Source of the DNA: Wolfiporia cocos
Lineage: Eukaryota; Basidiomycota; Agaricomycetes; Polyporales; Phaeolaceae
Length of the DNA: 64,000 nt
NCBI GenBank assembly: GCA_029448655.1
Contig: JACCLO010000003.1
Span: 124,001 to 188,000 of the forward strand
Direction: 5' to 3'
The notes under the pieces were generated by a model, which was not told the DNA's origin, did not search any database, and saw nothing but the letters and a program-made list of their open reading frames with translations. Below are positions 1-10,287 of this stretch, one piece after another (position 1 is the first letter of the stretch; each line of letters opens with the position of its first letter). The position numbers and the translations under genes are program-made.

Positions 1-1340
1 GGTGCATCCATGCTGCGAGCGGCTCGTGGAACTCGAGGAACGCGGCGGCTGTGGACGTGCGGTGGATTCAAAGGCCACAGTTCGAGGAAGGGGCGAGGCA
101 TGCGGAATTTGCAGGATGGAGTGCGCGCGGTTGAGAGTGAGGAAGCGACGAGAGAGGAGACTCCAATGTCAGCATCGCACACGACTTGAAATACGGTTGA
201 CGTAGAGCCGGCCTCGTATCCGTCGCCCTTCTCGCCAGAGCCGCCGTGGATCTTCTTCCTCGCGGTCTTCTTGGGGTCGACAAAGTTGTTCGAGTAGAAC
301 TGCACAGCCGACTCTGCGCGCGCGTCAGGGGCGGGGATCAGCAGAGGCAAACCAACAAAACGCGCGACGTACGGTTCGTCGTAAAGTCGACCCGGAGCCC
401 GCTCTTCGCGCCTGCGAGCTCAACGACGGGGTCGCGTGCCTCGAGCGCAAGCGTGAGCAGGTCCGCCTCCGGCCCCAGCTCCGCCTCAGACACGCGCGGC
501 GGCGGGAGCACGGGGGAGTCCGGGCGCGGTGCGAACACGTAAAATTCATCTGCGGGTGCGTCAGCGCCAGGGCAGCATTCACGGCCGCACCACACGCACC
601 GTATCCGTTCTCAGGAAACCGCTCCCCGATCGTGCGCGTCGTCTTCTCCGCATGCGCGTGGTGCGTGCCCGCGAACGGGCGCGAGCGCGCCGGCCGAGTT
701 GGCGTCGGGGAGGTACGCAAGCGTGTGGTCCGCCTGCGCCGCGGCGGGCATCAGTGCGCGAAGACCACCAGCACTCGCGGGGGACGCACCTTGATCGTGA
801 GGCTGTGGTCCCTGACGCTCACGCCCTCCTGGAGGGACGCGTCGAGGTTGAATCCCCAGTGCTAGAGCGCGCGTCAGCCCGCGCCGCGCCGCACACCGCA
901 CGCACGCACCTGCGTCATATTCACGGCCGTGACGGCGCCGTCGAGGAGCTTCGCGCGGTAGACGAGGAGCACGCTCCCGAGGTGCCACTCGCCGTCGCGG
1001 GCGCCGTCGGGGCGCCCGCGCGCGTCGAGGAGCGCGACGAGCACCTCGACGCGGAGGCGCCCGGGGAAGCCCTCCTCGCCGTCGGGCGACTCGCGCACGA
1101 AGAACGCGTACGCGCCGGCGGGGATGGCCGCCTGCACGCGCGCGAGCTCCGCGGCGGTGAACAGGGTGACGCGCGCGGCAGGGTCCGCGTCCACGGCGGT
1201 GTCGAGGACGGGCGTCCACGGGGTGAGGTCCCACCCGGTGAGGCCGCCGTGGAGCGAGACGGTCGGACGCTCGTTCGCGCGGGGCGATCTCCGCGGACGC
1301 GCCGTTGCGCGCGATGGGGAGCGTGGCGGGCGAGCAAGAC
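1..1340 (-). pseudogene. Aldose 1-epimerase (galactose mutarotase), truncated and frame-broken
   Basis: The enzyme interconverts alpha and beta anomers of aldoses such as galactose. Read on the minus strand, exons give the family signatures in order: VSLHGGLTGWDL, SPDGEEGFPGRL, NMTQ joined to HWGFNLD, then GTHHAHAEKT, FPENGY joined to DEFYVF, and VQFYSNNFVD. GT-AG introns that restore these joints lie at 862-909, 734-789, 550-599 and 314-372. The last clear coding, reading FLEFHEPLAAWMH, is at the window start, so the 3' end may run outside it. The joint before that segment was not resolved. Upstream of the LPIARNG segment (about 1330) similarity stops, so the first 100 or so residues are missing. 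The frame shifts by one base near 1290 and again near 685. I infer a relic; confidence in the family is higher than in the pseudogene status. Confidence 0.68.
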
Positions 1341-1459
1341 AGAGTGTGACACCATTGCTGCGGGGAGTCACGGATTATCACACGGGTGTGACAACCAAGG
1401 ACGCCACACACGTTCAACTTCCAACCAACCACCACGACCAACTGATCCGATTCCCAGTC

Positions 1460-4066
1460 ATGTCCTCAACTTCAACAGTCACAGTTTGGTATCTTCGGCA
1501 CATTGGCCAAGGGGTCCCAGACTATGTCAACGTTGCTGAAAATGCCAAGATGGTAGACCTGCAAAAGGCCATCGGCCAACACTTGGGGTTCTCAGCGATG
1601 GACTCACTGGAGAAGCTGGCTCTGTGGATGGTATGTGGCGACCTCATGCCGCATCTTGATGACCCTCACACCCGCTTAGCCCAATGAGGAACTACCCATC
1701 GTAGATGAGGCAGGCAACAAGGCACGGACTGTCTGGAGCAACAAGAAGGAGGCAGCCAATTACCGCCTTGATGCTATTGCAACTGAGTTGTACCCGCATC
1801 AAGCTGTTGGCTCTGTTTTACAGCCTACCACTGGCAAGGATATAGTGCACGTCATTGTTCAGACCGATGCGCACGAACGTAAGTTTTGCTGTTACATGAC
1901 ATCTCGTCGCAATCATGACGACATTGAGTAATGTAGACGGCGAACATGCAGAGTCTATATATCTCAACTCACGCCTTGTCAGAGAATACCAGGCCTGCTT
2001 CGTCAAAGTGACGAGCTGGCCGACATTCGTCGAATCCGATTTAGAAGAAAATAATGTAAAGGGTATAACGGACCCAGCCCCAGACTTCGTCACGGAGTTC
2101 GAAGAAAAGCTGAATTACAAGCCATGTCTGGCCCATGATGTGCGCTGTATCCTTGACATACCAATCTGCTTCTCGAATCTGACAGATCAATACAGGCACA
2201 TACCGCGTCCGACAATATACAAGATCCTCAATGTCGGGCATATTTCAGGACTCGCAACATAACGACTTCTCCGAACGGGCCATCCGAGGGACCGACTGCC
2301 GAGGAGCAGCCGTGGCGCTATGCCGAGCGACTCGAGGTGATGCATGTCGCGCATGTTGCGAACGAGGAATGGGAGAAGTTTTGGCGAAATCCTCAGAAGC
2401 CCGGAGAGGTCAAGGAATTTTTGGTGAACGCGATCTTCTTCCTCAGGCTCATGCTTCATATTCCAGAGGACAGAATGATCACTGCTCAACTGTACGTGTT
2501 CGCTCGCTCGTCTCCTTCAGTTATGACTTAGCGTCGTCTCTACAGAAGCAGCACTCCGTGGCCTTTGGATATTATCACGCAGTGCACCACTGTTCAAAAT
2601 CTAAAGCCCGGGGAGCAACTCCGCACGTACAGACCTAAGAGCGACTTCCTCGTCGCGAAGTCAACTCTTCCTCGACTGCTGGTAGAGGTTGCTTCGACAA
2701 CAGCACAAAGGTGTCCACAGGACCTTATCCGGATGCTTCTGGGGGGCGCCGCTATCGTCCGTCTTGCAAACAGTTTCTTGAGCGCGTTCAAGTCGAAGAA
2801 GAACTTCATCATGACTGCTGTCTACATTCACAAGCAAGGCTATGCAAGTCGCTATACTCTGTTTCAGAAGGAGGGCGACCATGAGGTATGTTGCGCTTTG
2901 TATACGCTTGAAGCAGGTTCGCATACTGAGTTGCTGCAGGTCAATTACATTAAACACGACCTTTCCTTGGACAAGCCAGTTGACCGCGTTGTGTTTACGC
3001 TCCAGTTATACAACCTCATTCACATGCTCGGTGGGGGCAGCGAGGAGGAAGACCATGACACAAGAACCAATCTTTCGCAACTTAAGGAGAAGATCCAGGA
3101 GTTTGATCAGCATTTTCACATGCAGTCATTCTACAGCAATAGCGCTCACGGGACATCGAGGAAACGTTCTCGCCACGCCGAAGGCGGCAGCGGTGCAGGT
3201 GCAGGTGCAGGTGCAGGTGCAGGTGCAGGTGCAGACGCAGATACAATAAACGACCACATAGAACTCGGAGCACAAGACTATGTGGCGGAATCGCTATTCG
3301 AGGTGCGGCAACTCCTTTTTATTTGTGATACACCGCGCTAACGCTTGACCTTCAGACGTCGTCGAAGATTTTCACCGTGCATAAACGGTCGGACCCTGGC
3401 AGGAAACTCATCGCGAAGAAAGTTCACGAGAATTCGAACGAGCTAGAAATCCTCAAATTCATTGCTGACCGGAACCCGAAGCCTGAACACGTTGTCTCAT
3501 TGATCGATTCATTCCATGGCCAGTCCGGGTCGTGGGTTATTCTGCCCAAACTTCCGAATTCTGTTCATGACTGCCTCAGAAACGCTCCTCGTGAGCTTAG
3601 TGTCAATGCCACACAAGTCTGCTGGGGCCTGCTCAAGGGTCTCGCGTACCTTCACAAGCTTCGTATTGCTCACGGGGATATCAAGCCCGCCAACCTTCTT
3701 GTCGACCAGAAATACCGCTTGAAAATCACAGATTTCGACTGCGCTATTCGAGTGAAGAACGACGACGAAGAGGTCAGTGACTATTGCGGGACGGTGGGTT
3801 GGTTGGCGCCCGAGGTGGCGGACGAGTGGCCGATGTATAGTCCGATCAAGGCTGACCGGTGGTCGTGCGGGCGCGTTATACAGTACCTTCTTGACGAACT
3901 CAAGCGAGAAGACGAGCCTTTGAAGAGGGTGGCGAAGGAGCTGATGGCGAATGATCCCTGGATGCGGCCGTCACTGCTCGAATGGTCCACGTGGGAGGGT
4001 GCACCACCGACACGCCAAGAGTTGAAACGTCCGATCGAAGTCGATAGAGATTGTGCAACACTGTAG
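1460..4066 (+). CDS. Crinkler-type (CRN) protein with C-terminal protein-kinase-like domain
   Basis: Crinklers are secreted or intracellular effector-like proteins in which a ubiquitin-like header is fused to a toxin-like enzyme domain. The header is encoded from the ATG at 1460: TVTVWYLRH, a DLQKAIGQHL helix and LALWMV, followed in exon 2 by IVHVIVQ, typical of the header end. Exons: 1460-1630, 1680-1878, 1937 onward, 2249-2491, 2546-2885, 2940-3302, 3356-4066. Introns are 49-58 nt with GT-AG ends and keep the frame. Between about 2180 and 2290 the frame changes without a credible intron; this could be a one-base lesion. The last exon is kinase-like: lysine strand LIAKKV, Glu in NELEIL, catalytic loop HGDIKPANLLV, DFD in place of DFG, and LAPEVADEW. 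The middle section is unassigned; a nuclease-like domain occurs there in some relatives. The gene stands alone beside repeats. Confidence 0.75.
3192..3234 (+). repeat. GGTGCA hexamer microsatellite inside the Crinkler gene
   Basis: Seven perfect GGTGCA units in frame, encoding an alternating Gly-Ala linker just before the kinase-like exon. Length variation here would add or remove Gly-Ala pairs without breaking the frame. Confidence 0.9.
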
Positions 4067-4248
4067 AGGAGGAGTTTGGCCTCGCGCGACATTTCCAATC
4101 AATATGTCATACGAGACGTCGTTAGATCTGGATCTTGGTAATACAAGCACAGTATTAGTATTACCGCTCTGCCGCTGGGAACCTGTATGCACTAAACATA
4201 ATTGATGATTTCTCTTCCTACTCTTGGTCCATCCCTCTGCCTTCCAAA
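4067..4248. other. 3' flank of the Crinkler gene, no gene seen
   Basis: Short AT-moderate stretch between the TAG at 4064-4066 and the start of a GC-rich repeat. I see no ORF of interest and no clear terminator. Confidence 0.5.
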
Positions 4249-4390
4249 TAGTGATGTGCAAAGCACGGCTCAAAGCCGTGAGCCGGGCCTGGCCGAGCCG
4301 AGCCTGGGGGGGCGGCTTGAGCCGGCTCAGGCCCGGCTTGGATCGTGAGCCGGCCGTAGCCGAGCCCTGAGCCGGCGGCTTTAGGCGCGC
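4249..4390 (+). repeat. GC-rich hAT-like element arm (single end)
   Basis: Begins TAGTGATGTGC and continues with imperfect inverted copies of AGCCGGGCC. The same start and the same GC-rich words occur at 52161 and, inverted, at 62785. The other end of this copy is not visible: it runs directly into a retrotransposon gag fragment. The terminal TAGTG fits the YARNG end rule of hAT transposons. Confidence 0.6.
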
Positions 4391-5014
4391 AGCTCTCGGA
4401 TCTCCTTTCCTTGTCCGTCATCTTACCGTATTGCACCATTACAGATTTGGTGAAATCCTCCCAGGTGCCGAGAGGTTCACCATTTCCTGCCTTCTTGATG
4501 AGAGACGAGAAAAATTTGTACGCGTCCCCTGTGATGCGGAAGAGGGCCGTGGTGATACGGTCATGGTTGTCGTAGACCCTGAGCGTACCAAAGTACAGGC
4601 CCATCTTTTCCACCCATTCTTGTGCAGTCACCTTTCCAGATGACCCAGAGAATTCAGGGGGCGGAGGGATTTTCAGGTTTTGGGGCAGACCTGGAACCTG
4701 CGGAGCGACGGTTGCTGCAGCAGTGGCTGCGGCTGGGGCGGCGGCAGCGGCCTTGGCTGCTTTGGTACGAGTGCTGGGGGCCGTTGCGGGTTCTTCTGGG
4801 GGTGTACGGACTCCGGGAGGGTTGGGAACGGAGGGGTTTTTGCGACTTCTCCGAAGTTCTTCCTCCACTTTTTCCATGCGTTCGGCAAACGCATCCTCGA
4901 GATCGTCGATCTGAGTCCGGTACTCGTCCCGGAGTTGTTTCTCCATTTCGGAGAATTTGGCAGTGTACTCCTGTCGGAGTTCCTTGCCAAGGTCCACCAC
5001 GATAGAGACGTCGT
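4391..5014 (-). pseudogene. Family-B gag fragment (capsid part), distal piece of a split copy
   Basis: Minus-strand translation matches the intact family-B gag: the coiled-coil region with VDLGKELRQEY, the Ala/Pro linker, then FSGSSGKVTAQEWVEKMGLYF and the capsid core up to YGKMTDKE. It then breaks off against the GC-rich repeat at about 4390, so the zinc knuckle and pol are missing. It continues the gag at 15015-15267 and 15975-16350. The whole is the 5' part of one old family-B element whose 5' LTR is 18400-19097. The last five bases (5010-5014, CGTCG) are the target duplication of the inserted element. Confidence 0.85.
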
Positions 5015-5712
5015 GACACAGACTAGACTGTGGGACTCACACTATAACCTTATAGGCGACTTGAAGATGTTGCAGAAGGTTGGTGAGGAAGCTAGTGGGC
5101 GCAAGCAGAGATGGTTTGTAACTGTGCGAATGCAGAGAACAAATCTAAGGCTTATCCGCAGTGATAGCCCTACTTATATACATGCTTTGTTTGGTTACCA
5201 GTAAGGGAGCCAAACATGAAGGTGGTCTGTGCGCAGACATAACTAATATGGTTAAGTCGTAAACTACAATAGACCATGTGCGCCGGTAATGGCCGCACCA
5301 GTAAGATCGTTTGTTTGGACCGTAGGTCCATGTTGTGGAAGTGGCTGTAGCTACGTTAGTAAGCCATGCATGTGATTCTTATATACCGGTATCGGAATAT
5401 GAGTAATCGTAAGGGCATTGGCATGTGATAACGAGCGGGCCGCTTATCCAATTGTACTGACATAGCCCGGTACCGGGATATGAGTAAGGCGCGTGACACC
5501 GGAGGTTAGTCCGCTGAGTCATTGACGCGTACGGGCGTATTATGTACGTGTTGTTATGACAGGTGGACGTATACCGCGTTGTGTACGTGTTGTTTGTTTG
5601 CGTGTACGTGTAGACGAGCGCTTGGCAGCGTAAATGTCTACAAGGTCGTAGAAATACCAGATAAATAGGTAAAAATACGGGAAAAATAGTGGCATGTCCC
5701 AAATCTGTGACA
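5015..5712 (-). repeat. 3' LTR of family-B copy 1
   Basis: 698 bp. In element orientation it starts TGTCACAGATTTGGG and ends TAGTCTGTGTCA, with the short inverted ends TGTCA/TGACA. Its partner is 14316-15014. Confidence 0.95.
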
Positions 5713-5725
5713 TTACCCCCTCTTC
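5713..5725 (-). promoter_or_regulatory. Polypurine tract of family-B copy 1
   Basis: Element-strand GAAGAGGGGGTAA lies directly against the 3' LTR, the expected site for priming plus-strand DNA. The same sequence precedes the LTR at 61615. Confidence 0.85.
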
Positions 5726-5751
5726 AGGTTTCATTGTCCCTAATGGAACGA

Positions 5752-8700
5752 TTACTTTCCTGTGGAGCCGAATCCACCAGTACCGCGCTCGGATTTAATC
5801 TTTTCAAAGTAAGATTTTCCGTGTAGCGTAATATGCGGGTCCTTTGCAACTTCGCAGATTAGCTGGGCAATCTTATCGCCGGCCCGAATATCGATAGATA
5901 TGTCGGAGTGATTCCGGAGAATGATGATTACTTCGCCTTGATAATCGTGGTCGATAACGCCACCCATTACGTCTATGCCTTTGCGTGCGAGACTAGAGCG
6001 GGGGGCGATACGTCCGTAAGTGCCGAAAGGTACCTGGATTTTCAGTTTGGTGTTGTATTCTGTCTGCCCGTGAGCTGGCAGAACGTCGCCTGTTGCAGTG
6101 TACAGGTCAAACCCAACCGAGTCCTTGGTTCCTTTTTCCGGCATTCGGCCGCCTTCACCGACTACGATTTTCAAATCCGCGTTTTGGCTAATGTCCGCTG
6201 ACATCCATCCCCCGTCGGGGTGTCTAACCATGCGTTGCTTAGGGTCCTTCGCAAATTCTTCGTGATACTGCGGCCAGTCGTCTGGCCACGTGCATTCGTC
6301 GGCTTCCCAGTCGTTGCTGTCAGGGTCGAAGACGTGAACTGCTTCTTTCCTTCTAGCTGAGCGCCTGAGGGGGACATCCTGCATTGGAATGGCGTGTGAA
6401 GCCTTGTATTCCTGCAGAATGTCGTATGCCGTGTCGAGATCGGCTTCGCGTACCCAGGAGTCGTCATTGATACCGAACCCTTTCCATCGGATTCTGTATT
6501 CAACTCTTCCTGCACGGAGACGATGATCTAAGATCTTCTCGACTTCCCATAACTCCTCGCCGTCGACCATTTCTGGTTGAGGCTCTGGTTTTTTCTGATG
6601 CACCGGGTCCTTGTACATGACCAACTTGGAAGCGTGAAATACTGGGTGATAAGCCCTGTATTGCTCGTCCATGTGTACCCTAAAGGTGACCGGAGATAAT
6701 TGTTCAATTATCCTGAATGGTCCCAAATAGCGTGGACTAAGACTTCTTTCGGAGTCTTGCCAGCTACGGGCGTCAACGAGAACTTTGTCGCCGACTTTAA
6801 ACGGTACCGAGCGCTTATGTTGATCATAATACCAAGACCAGCGTTCAGCAGCCAGTTTCATAGCTGCCTTAGCTTGTTCTTGTGCTGACCATCGTTCGTA
6901 AGCAATGACATTTAGGTCCGTGTATGGTGTTGGACGTAAATTCGTAGGTCCTGCATTAGGGTGCCTTCCTAGTTCGACAAAGAATGGGCTATTCTTTGTT
7001 GTCTCACTAGCCGCGTTGTTGTACGCGAATTCAGCCGTTGGGAGAAACCATGACCAGTTATCCTTTTGAATAACATCGATGTAACATCTAAGATATTGTT
7101 CCAGGATCTGGTTAACTCTCTCCGTCTGGCCATCCGCTTGCGGGTGATAGGCGGTTGTCATTGACCGTTGGATTCCCAATTGCTCACACCATCCCTTGAA
7201 TAAGGCGGCTGCGAATTGCGGGCCTCTATCCGAAATGATTTGTTTCGGAAGTCCGTGGTTCGGATAAATCCGAAGGTACAGGAGGTTCGCTAATTCTTTT
7301 GCCGTTATTTTGTCGGACGTGGGAATGAAATGTGCTCGTTTGGTAAGCCGGTCCACTATTACCATAATAGCATTGAATTGTTTCAATTCGCCGCTGGGTG
7401 GTAGGTGGACGATAAGGTCAATTGTGACGGTGTCCCAAGGTGCTTCCGGAACTGGGAGCGGTTGCAGGGGTCCGTACGGGGTCTGGTTGTGGTTCTTCAT
7501 GCGTTGACATGTGTCACAACCTTCCACGTATTGCTTCACCATCGTGGTCATTCCAGGCCACCAGTAATTACGTGATAGAAGTTCATAGGTCTTCCATCGT
7601 CCGAAGTGTCCGGCAGTCACATGGTCATGATGTAACTCCAGGATCTTCGTGCGCAATTCCTTAGGCTCTTTTGGAACGTACACTTTTCCTCGTCTGAGGA
7701 GTAATCCGGCCTCCATGTTCCATTCCTGGAGATCTTTACCGAATTCCTTGGGACCACTTTTCAGTAGTTCCTGGTAATCCTTGGTAATCTGATCGTCCAT
7801 GAGGGCTTGTCGGATTTGTCGGAGAAGGTCCTCGTCGCCTGATTGTATCTCCTGCTGTGACGCTTCTAGCGCCCTAACCGTAAAGTATTCCGGTTTCAGC
7901 AAAATTTGATCGCGATTGTCGAGTTCCACCCCCTCTTCATGGTCTGGCCTCCGTGACAGAGGATCAGCCGTAAGCATTGTTTTACCGGGTTTGTGACACA
8001 TGGTGAAGTTGAACCTTGTCAGGTAAAGACTCCAACGTGCCTGTCTCCGGGTTAGCCGTTGTGCCGATTTGAAATATGTCAGATTGAGATGATCCGACCA
8101 TACTTCAAATTTGTGTGGGTGTCCTTCGAGGTAATGTCTCCATTCCTCTAGAGCGCGGATGATTGCAAGCAACTCCTTATCGTAAATCTCATAGTTCCTT
8201 TCGGGTGCTGATAGAGATTTCGAGTAAAAGGCTACCGGGTGCCAGAGCTTATCCTCCGAAGAGTATTGCGATAGCACTGCACCAGTTGCGTAATCGGAAG
8301 AATCCGCTTCCACGCGGAACGGGGACTCCTGATCTGGGATCCGGAGTATTGGAGCCGATGTGAAAGCTTCCTTGAGAGTTTGGAAGGCTTCCGCTTGTTC
8401 GGGTCCCCAGTTCCACTGCGTGTTTTTCTTGGACAGTTCGGTTAACGGCTTAACCACTTTGGAGAAATCTTTAATGAACCGACGGTAGTAGTTGGCGAAG
8501 CCAACAAAGGCTTGGACGTCCTTCACCTTGGCAGGTGTAGGCCAGTCCATGACGCCGGCTACCTTCTTAGGGTCCATTTCGACTTTTCCTTTGGAAATGA
8601 TCATTCCCAGGTATTCAATACTGCTTTGTTCGAAGAAGCACTTTTCAGGCTTCGCGAACAAGTCGTTGTCTTGCAAGATTTGTAATACTTGCTTGACAAT

Positions 8701-10287
8701 ACGACGGTGTTCCAACAGGTCGTTTCCGAACACAAGGATGTCGTCTAGGTAGACAATGACCTTTCCTTCTCTGATAAGGTCACCTAGAATATCGTTCATC
8801 ATGTGCTGGAACGTGCTGGGTGCATTACAAAAGCCGAAGTACATGACTACAGCTTCGTAAAGGCCGTTAGGCGTAATGAATGCGGTCTTCCATTCATCTC
8901 CCTCCTTGATTCTTACGTTGTTGTAACCCCAACGCAAGTCGAGCTTCGTAAATATCGAAGCCTGGCTAAGCTTATCGATAAGCTCGTCTATGCGTGGGAG
9001 AGGGTACCTGTTTTTAATGGTTAAGTCGTTCACCTTTCGGTAATCGACTACCATTCGGGCTCCGCCGTCTTTTTTAGGGACGAAGAAGACCGGGCTCGCG
9101 ATCGGGGATTTTGAGTGTCGGATGTAGCCCTTCCGTAACTCTTCCTGAATCCACTGATCTAGCGAGTTCGCTTCCTGAGGAGACATCTTGTATGCCTTAC
9201 TCGGGGGCGGTAGTACCGCGTCATCGGGGAAGTCGATGGCGTGGTCGTATGGTTTCCGTTCGGGCATTCTTTCGGATGCGCGTTGAGAAAATACCGTGGG
9301 ACCAAACTCCTGGTATTCCTCCGGAACCAAGGATTTCCATTTCTGGAGATCCGCATCTGTCAGGAATTCATCATCCGACTTCTCCGTTATCGACTGAATG
9401 GCGTCGATAAGGAGTTCCGTTCCTTCGTCAAGGGTGTTCACCCAAGCGACAAAGGGATTCTCAGGCGCCTCTAAGCCGAGAAAATCTATTGGAAAGTCGT
9501 TGATAATCTGATAGATGTTGCGAGGTTCGATTTCGTCTTCTTCCTCAGAAATCGAAACCCGTTTGCCATGTTTGCATTTTTCCGTACACCGATATGTGAA
9601 GGTTCCTTCCGGCCAATTGAAGTCCGGGTTGTGTTTCAGGAACCAGTCATATCCGAGGATCACATCCGCATTCTGTACGTCCATTACGTACAAGAATTCG
9701 GTGGACTTGTGTTCCTCGTGCACCATATAAGCTTTTACTGCCATATTGATATTACCGGCGGTATTAGAGGTACCGTCTGCGTTGCGAATCTCGAGAGGCG
9801 AGGGTAGTTTCTGAGTGACTAACTTTTCCTCGTGGACGAGTTTCTTATCAATGACGCTTATTGATGCACCGGTGTCGATTAATGCCATGACGTTGACTTT
9901 CTTTCCATATACCCACAGTTCCACTTCGATAGAGAACGATTTATTGTCGTCTCGAGAATCGTTTCCATGTACATTATACAAAGTGAAAAATTTCAGCGCG
10001 AGCGGGTCAGGATAAAAGTATTGTACAGGAGGGGCACGTGTAGCTAGTGTCCTTGTCCTCCGGGCAAAGTCCATTGCCGAGTTACCGAATATACCGAGAT
10101 GGGATACCGGGTGACGTACGACCGCCTTATCTTCCCACAAGATAAGGGGTCTCTGTGAAGCCTCTTCGTAGAGGTGCGCTTCTTCGGGGCGCCGTACACT
10201 CCCAGCCGCTGCGGGGCTGGTGTGTTCTTCACAGAACGTCTTCGAGACGTGTGGTTGGGGCGAGGGGAACCGAGATGGTCCCGACAT
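5752..10287 (-). CDS. pol: Family-B pol polyprotein: PR-RT-RNaseH-IN-chromodomain-dUTPase
   Basis: 1511 aa, open throughout. An aspartic protease has DTGAS at 138-142. The reverse transcriptase has YLDD at 513-516. RNase H follows, with DSSDYATGA near 662. The integrase has an HHCC zinc site (His887-His894-Cys924-Cys927) and the catalytic triad Asp957, Asp1020, Glu1056. A chromodomain lies at 1246-1294 (VEYRIRWKGF), a module that guides integration to marked chromatin. The last 130 residues are a complete dUTPase: motif I VGFDLYTA (1391), II GRIAPRSSLA (1425), III GVIDHDYQGE (1443), IV GDKIAQLI (1470), V RGTGGFGSTG (1501). Such an enzyme hydrolyses dUTP and limits uracil in new cDNA. The ATG lies 59 nt inside the end of gag, in the +1 frame relative to gag. 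Confidence 0.95.
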   Translation of the reverse strand: MSGPSRFPSPQPHVSKTFCEEHTSPAAAGSVRRPEEAHLYEEASQRPLILWEDKAVVRHPVSHLGIFGNSAMDFARRTRTLATRAPPVQYFYPDPLALKFFTLYNVHGNDSRDDNKSFSIEVELWVYGKKVNVMALIDTGASISVIDKKLVHEEKLVTQKLPSPLEIRNADGTSNTAGNINMAVKAYMVHEEHKSTEFLYVMDVQNADVILGYDWFLKHNPDFNWPEGTFTYRCTEKCKHGKRVSISEEEDEIEPRNIYQIINDFPIDFLGLEAPENPFVAWVNTLDEGTELLIDAIQSITEKSDDEFLTDADLQKWKSLVPEEYQEFGPTVFSQRASERMPERKPYDHAIDFPDDAVLPPPSKAYKMSPQEANSLDQWIQEELRKGYIRHSKSPIASPVFFVPKKDGGARMVVDYRKVNDLTIKNRYPLPRIDELIDKLSQASIFTKLDLRWGYNNVRIKEGDEWKTAFITPNGLYEAVVMYFGFCNAPSTFQHMMNDILGDLIREGKVIVYLDDILVFGNDLLEHRRIVKQVLQILQDNDLFAKPEKCFFEQSSIEYLGMIISKGKVEMDPKKVAGVMDWPTPAKVKDVQAFVGFANYYRRFIKDFSKVVKPLTELSKKNTQWNWGPEQAEAFQTLKEAFTSAPILRIPDQESPFRVEADSSDYATGAVLSQYSSEDKLWHPVAFYSKSLSAPERNYEIYDKELLAIIRALEEWRHYLEGHPHKFEVWSDHLNLTYFKSAQRLTRRQARWSLYLTRFNFTMCHKPGKTMLTADPLSRRPDHEEGVELDNRDQILLKPEYFTVRALEASQQEIQSGDEDLLRQIRQALMDDQITKDYQELLKSGPKEFGKDLQEWNMEAGLLLRRGKVYVPKEPKELRTKILELHHDHVTAGHFGRWKTYELLSRNYWWPGMTTMVKQYVEGCDTCQRMKNHNQTPYGPLQPLPVPEAPWDTVTIDLIVHLPPSGELKQFNAIMVIVDRLTKRAHFIPTSDKITAKELANLLYLRIYPNHGLPKQIISDRGPQFAAALFKGWCEQLGIQRSMTTAYHPQADGQTERVNQILEQYLRCYIDVIQKDNWSWFLPTAEFAYNNAASETTKNSPFFVELGRHPNAGPTNLRPTPYTDLNVIAYERWSAQEQAKAAMKLAAERWSWYYDQHKRSVPFKVGDKVLVDARSWQDSERSLSPRYLGPFRIIEQLSPVTFRVHMDEQYRAYHPVFHASKLVMYKDPVHQKKPEPQPEMVDGEELWEVEKILDHRLRAGRVEYRIRWKGFGINDDSWVREADLDTAYDILQEYKASHAIPMQDVPLRRSARRKEAVHVFDPDSNDWEADECTWPDDWPQYHEEFAKDPKQRMVRHPDGGWMSADISQNADLKIVVGEGGRMPEKGTKDSVGFDLYTATGDVLPAHGQTEYNTKLKIQVPFGTYGRIAPRSSLARKGIDVMGGVIDHDYQGEVIIILRNHSDISIDIRAGDKIAQLICEVAKDPHITLHGKSYFEKIKSERGTGGFGSTGK

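Noticed and set aside
529..1687. Long plus-strand and alternate minus-strand open frames in the GC-rich left end
   Set aside because: They are shadows of the aldose 1-epimerase exons; only the frames showing family motifs and intron-consistent joints are kept.
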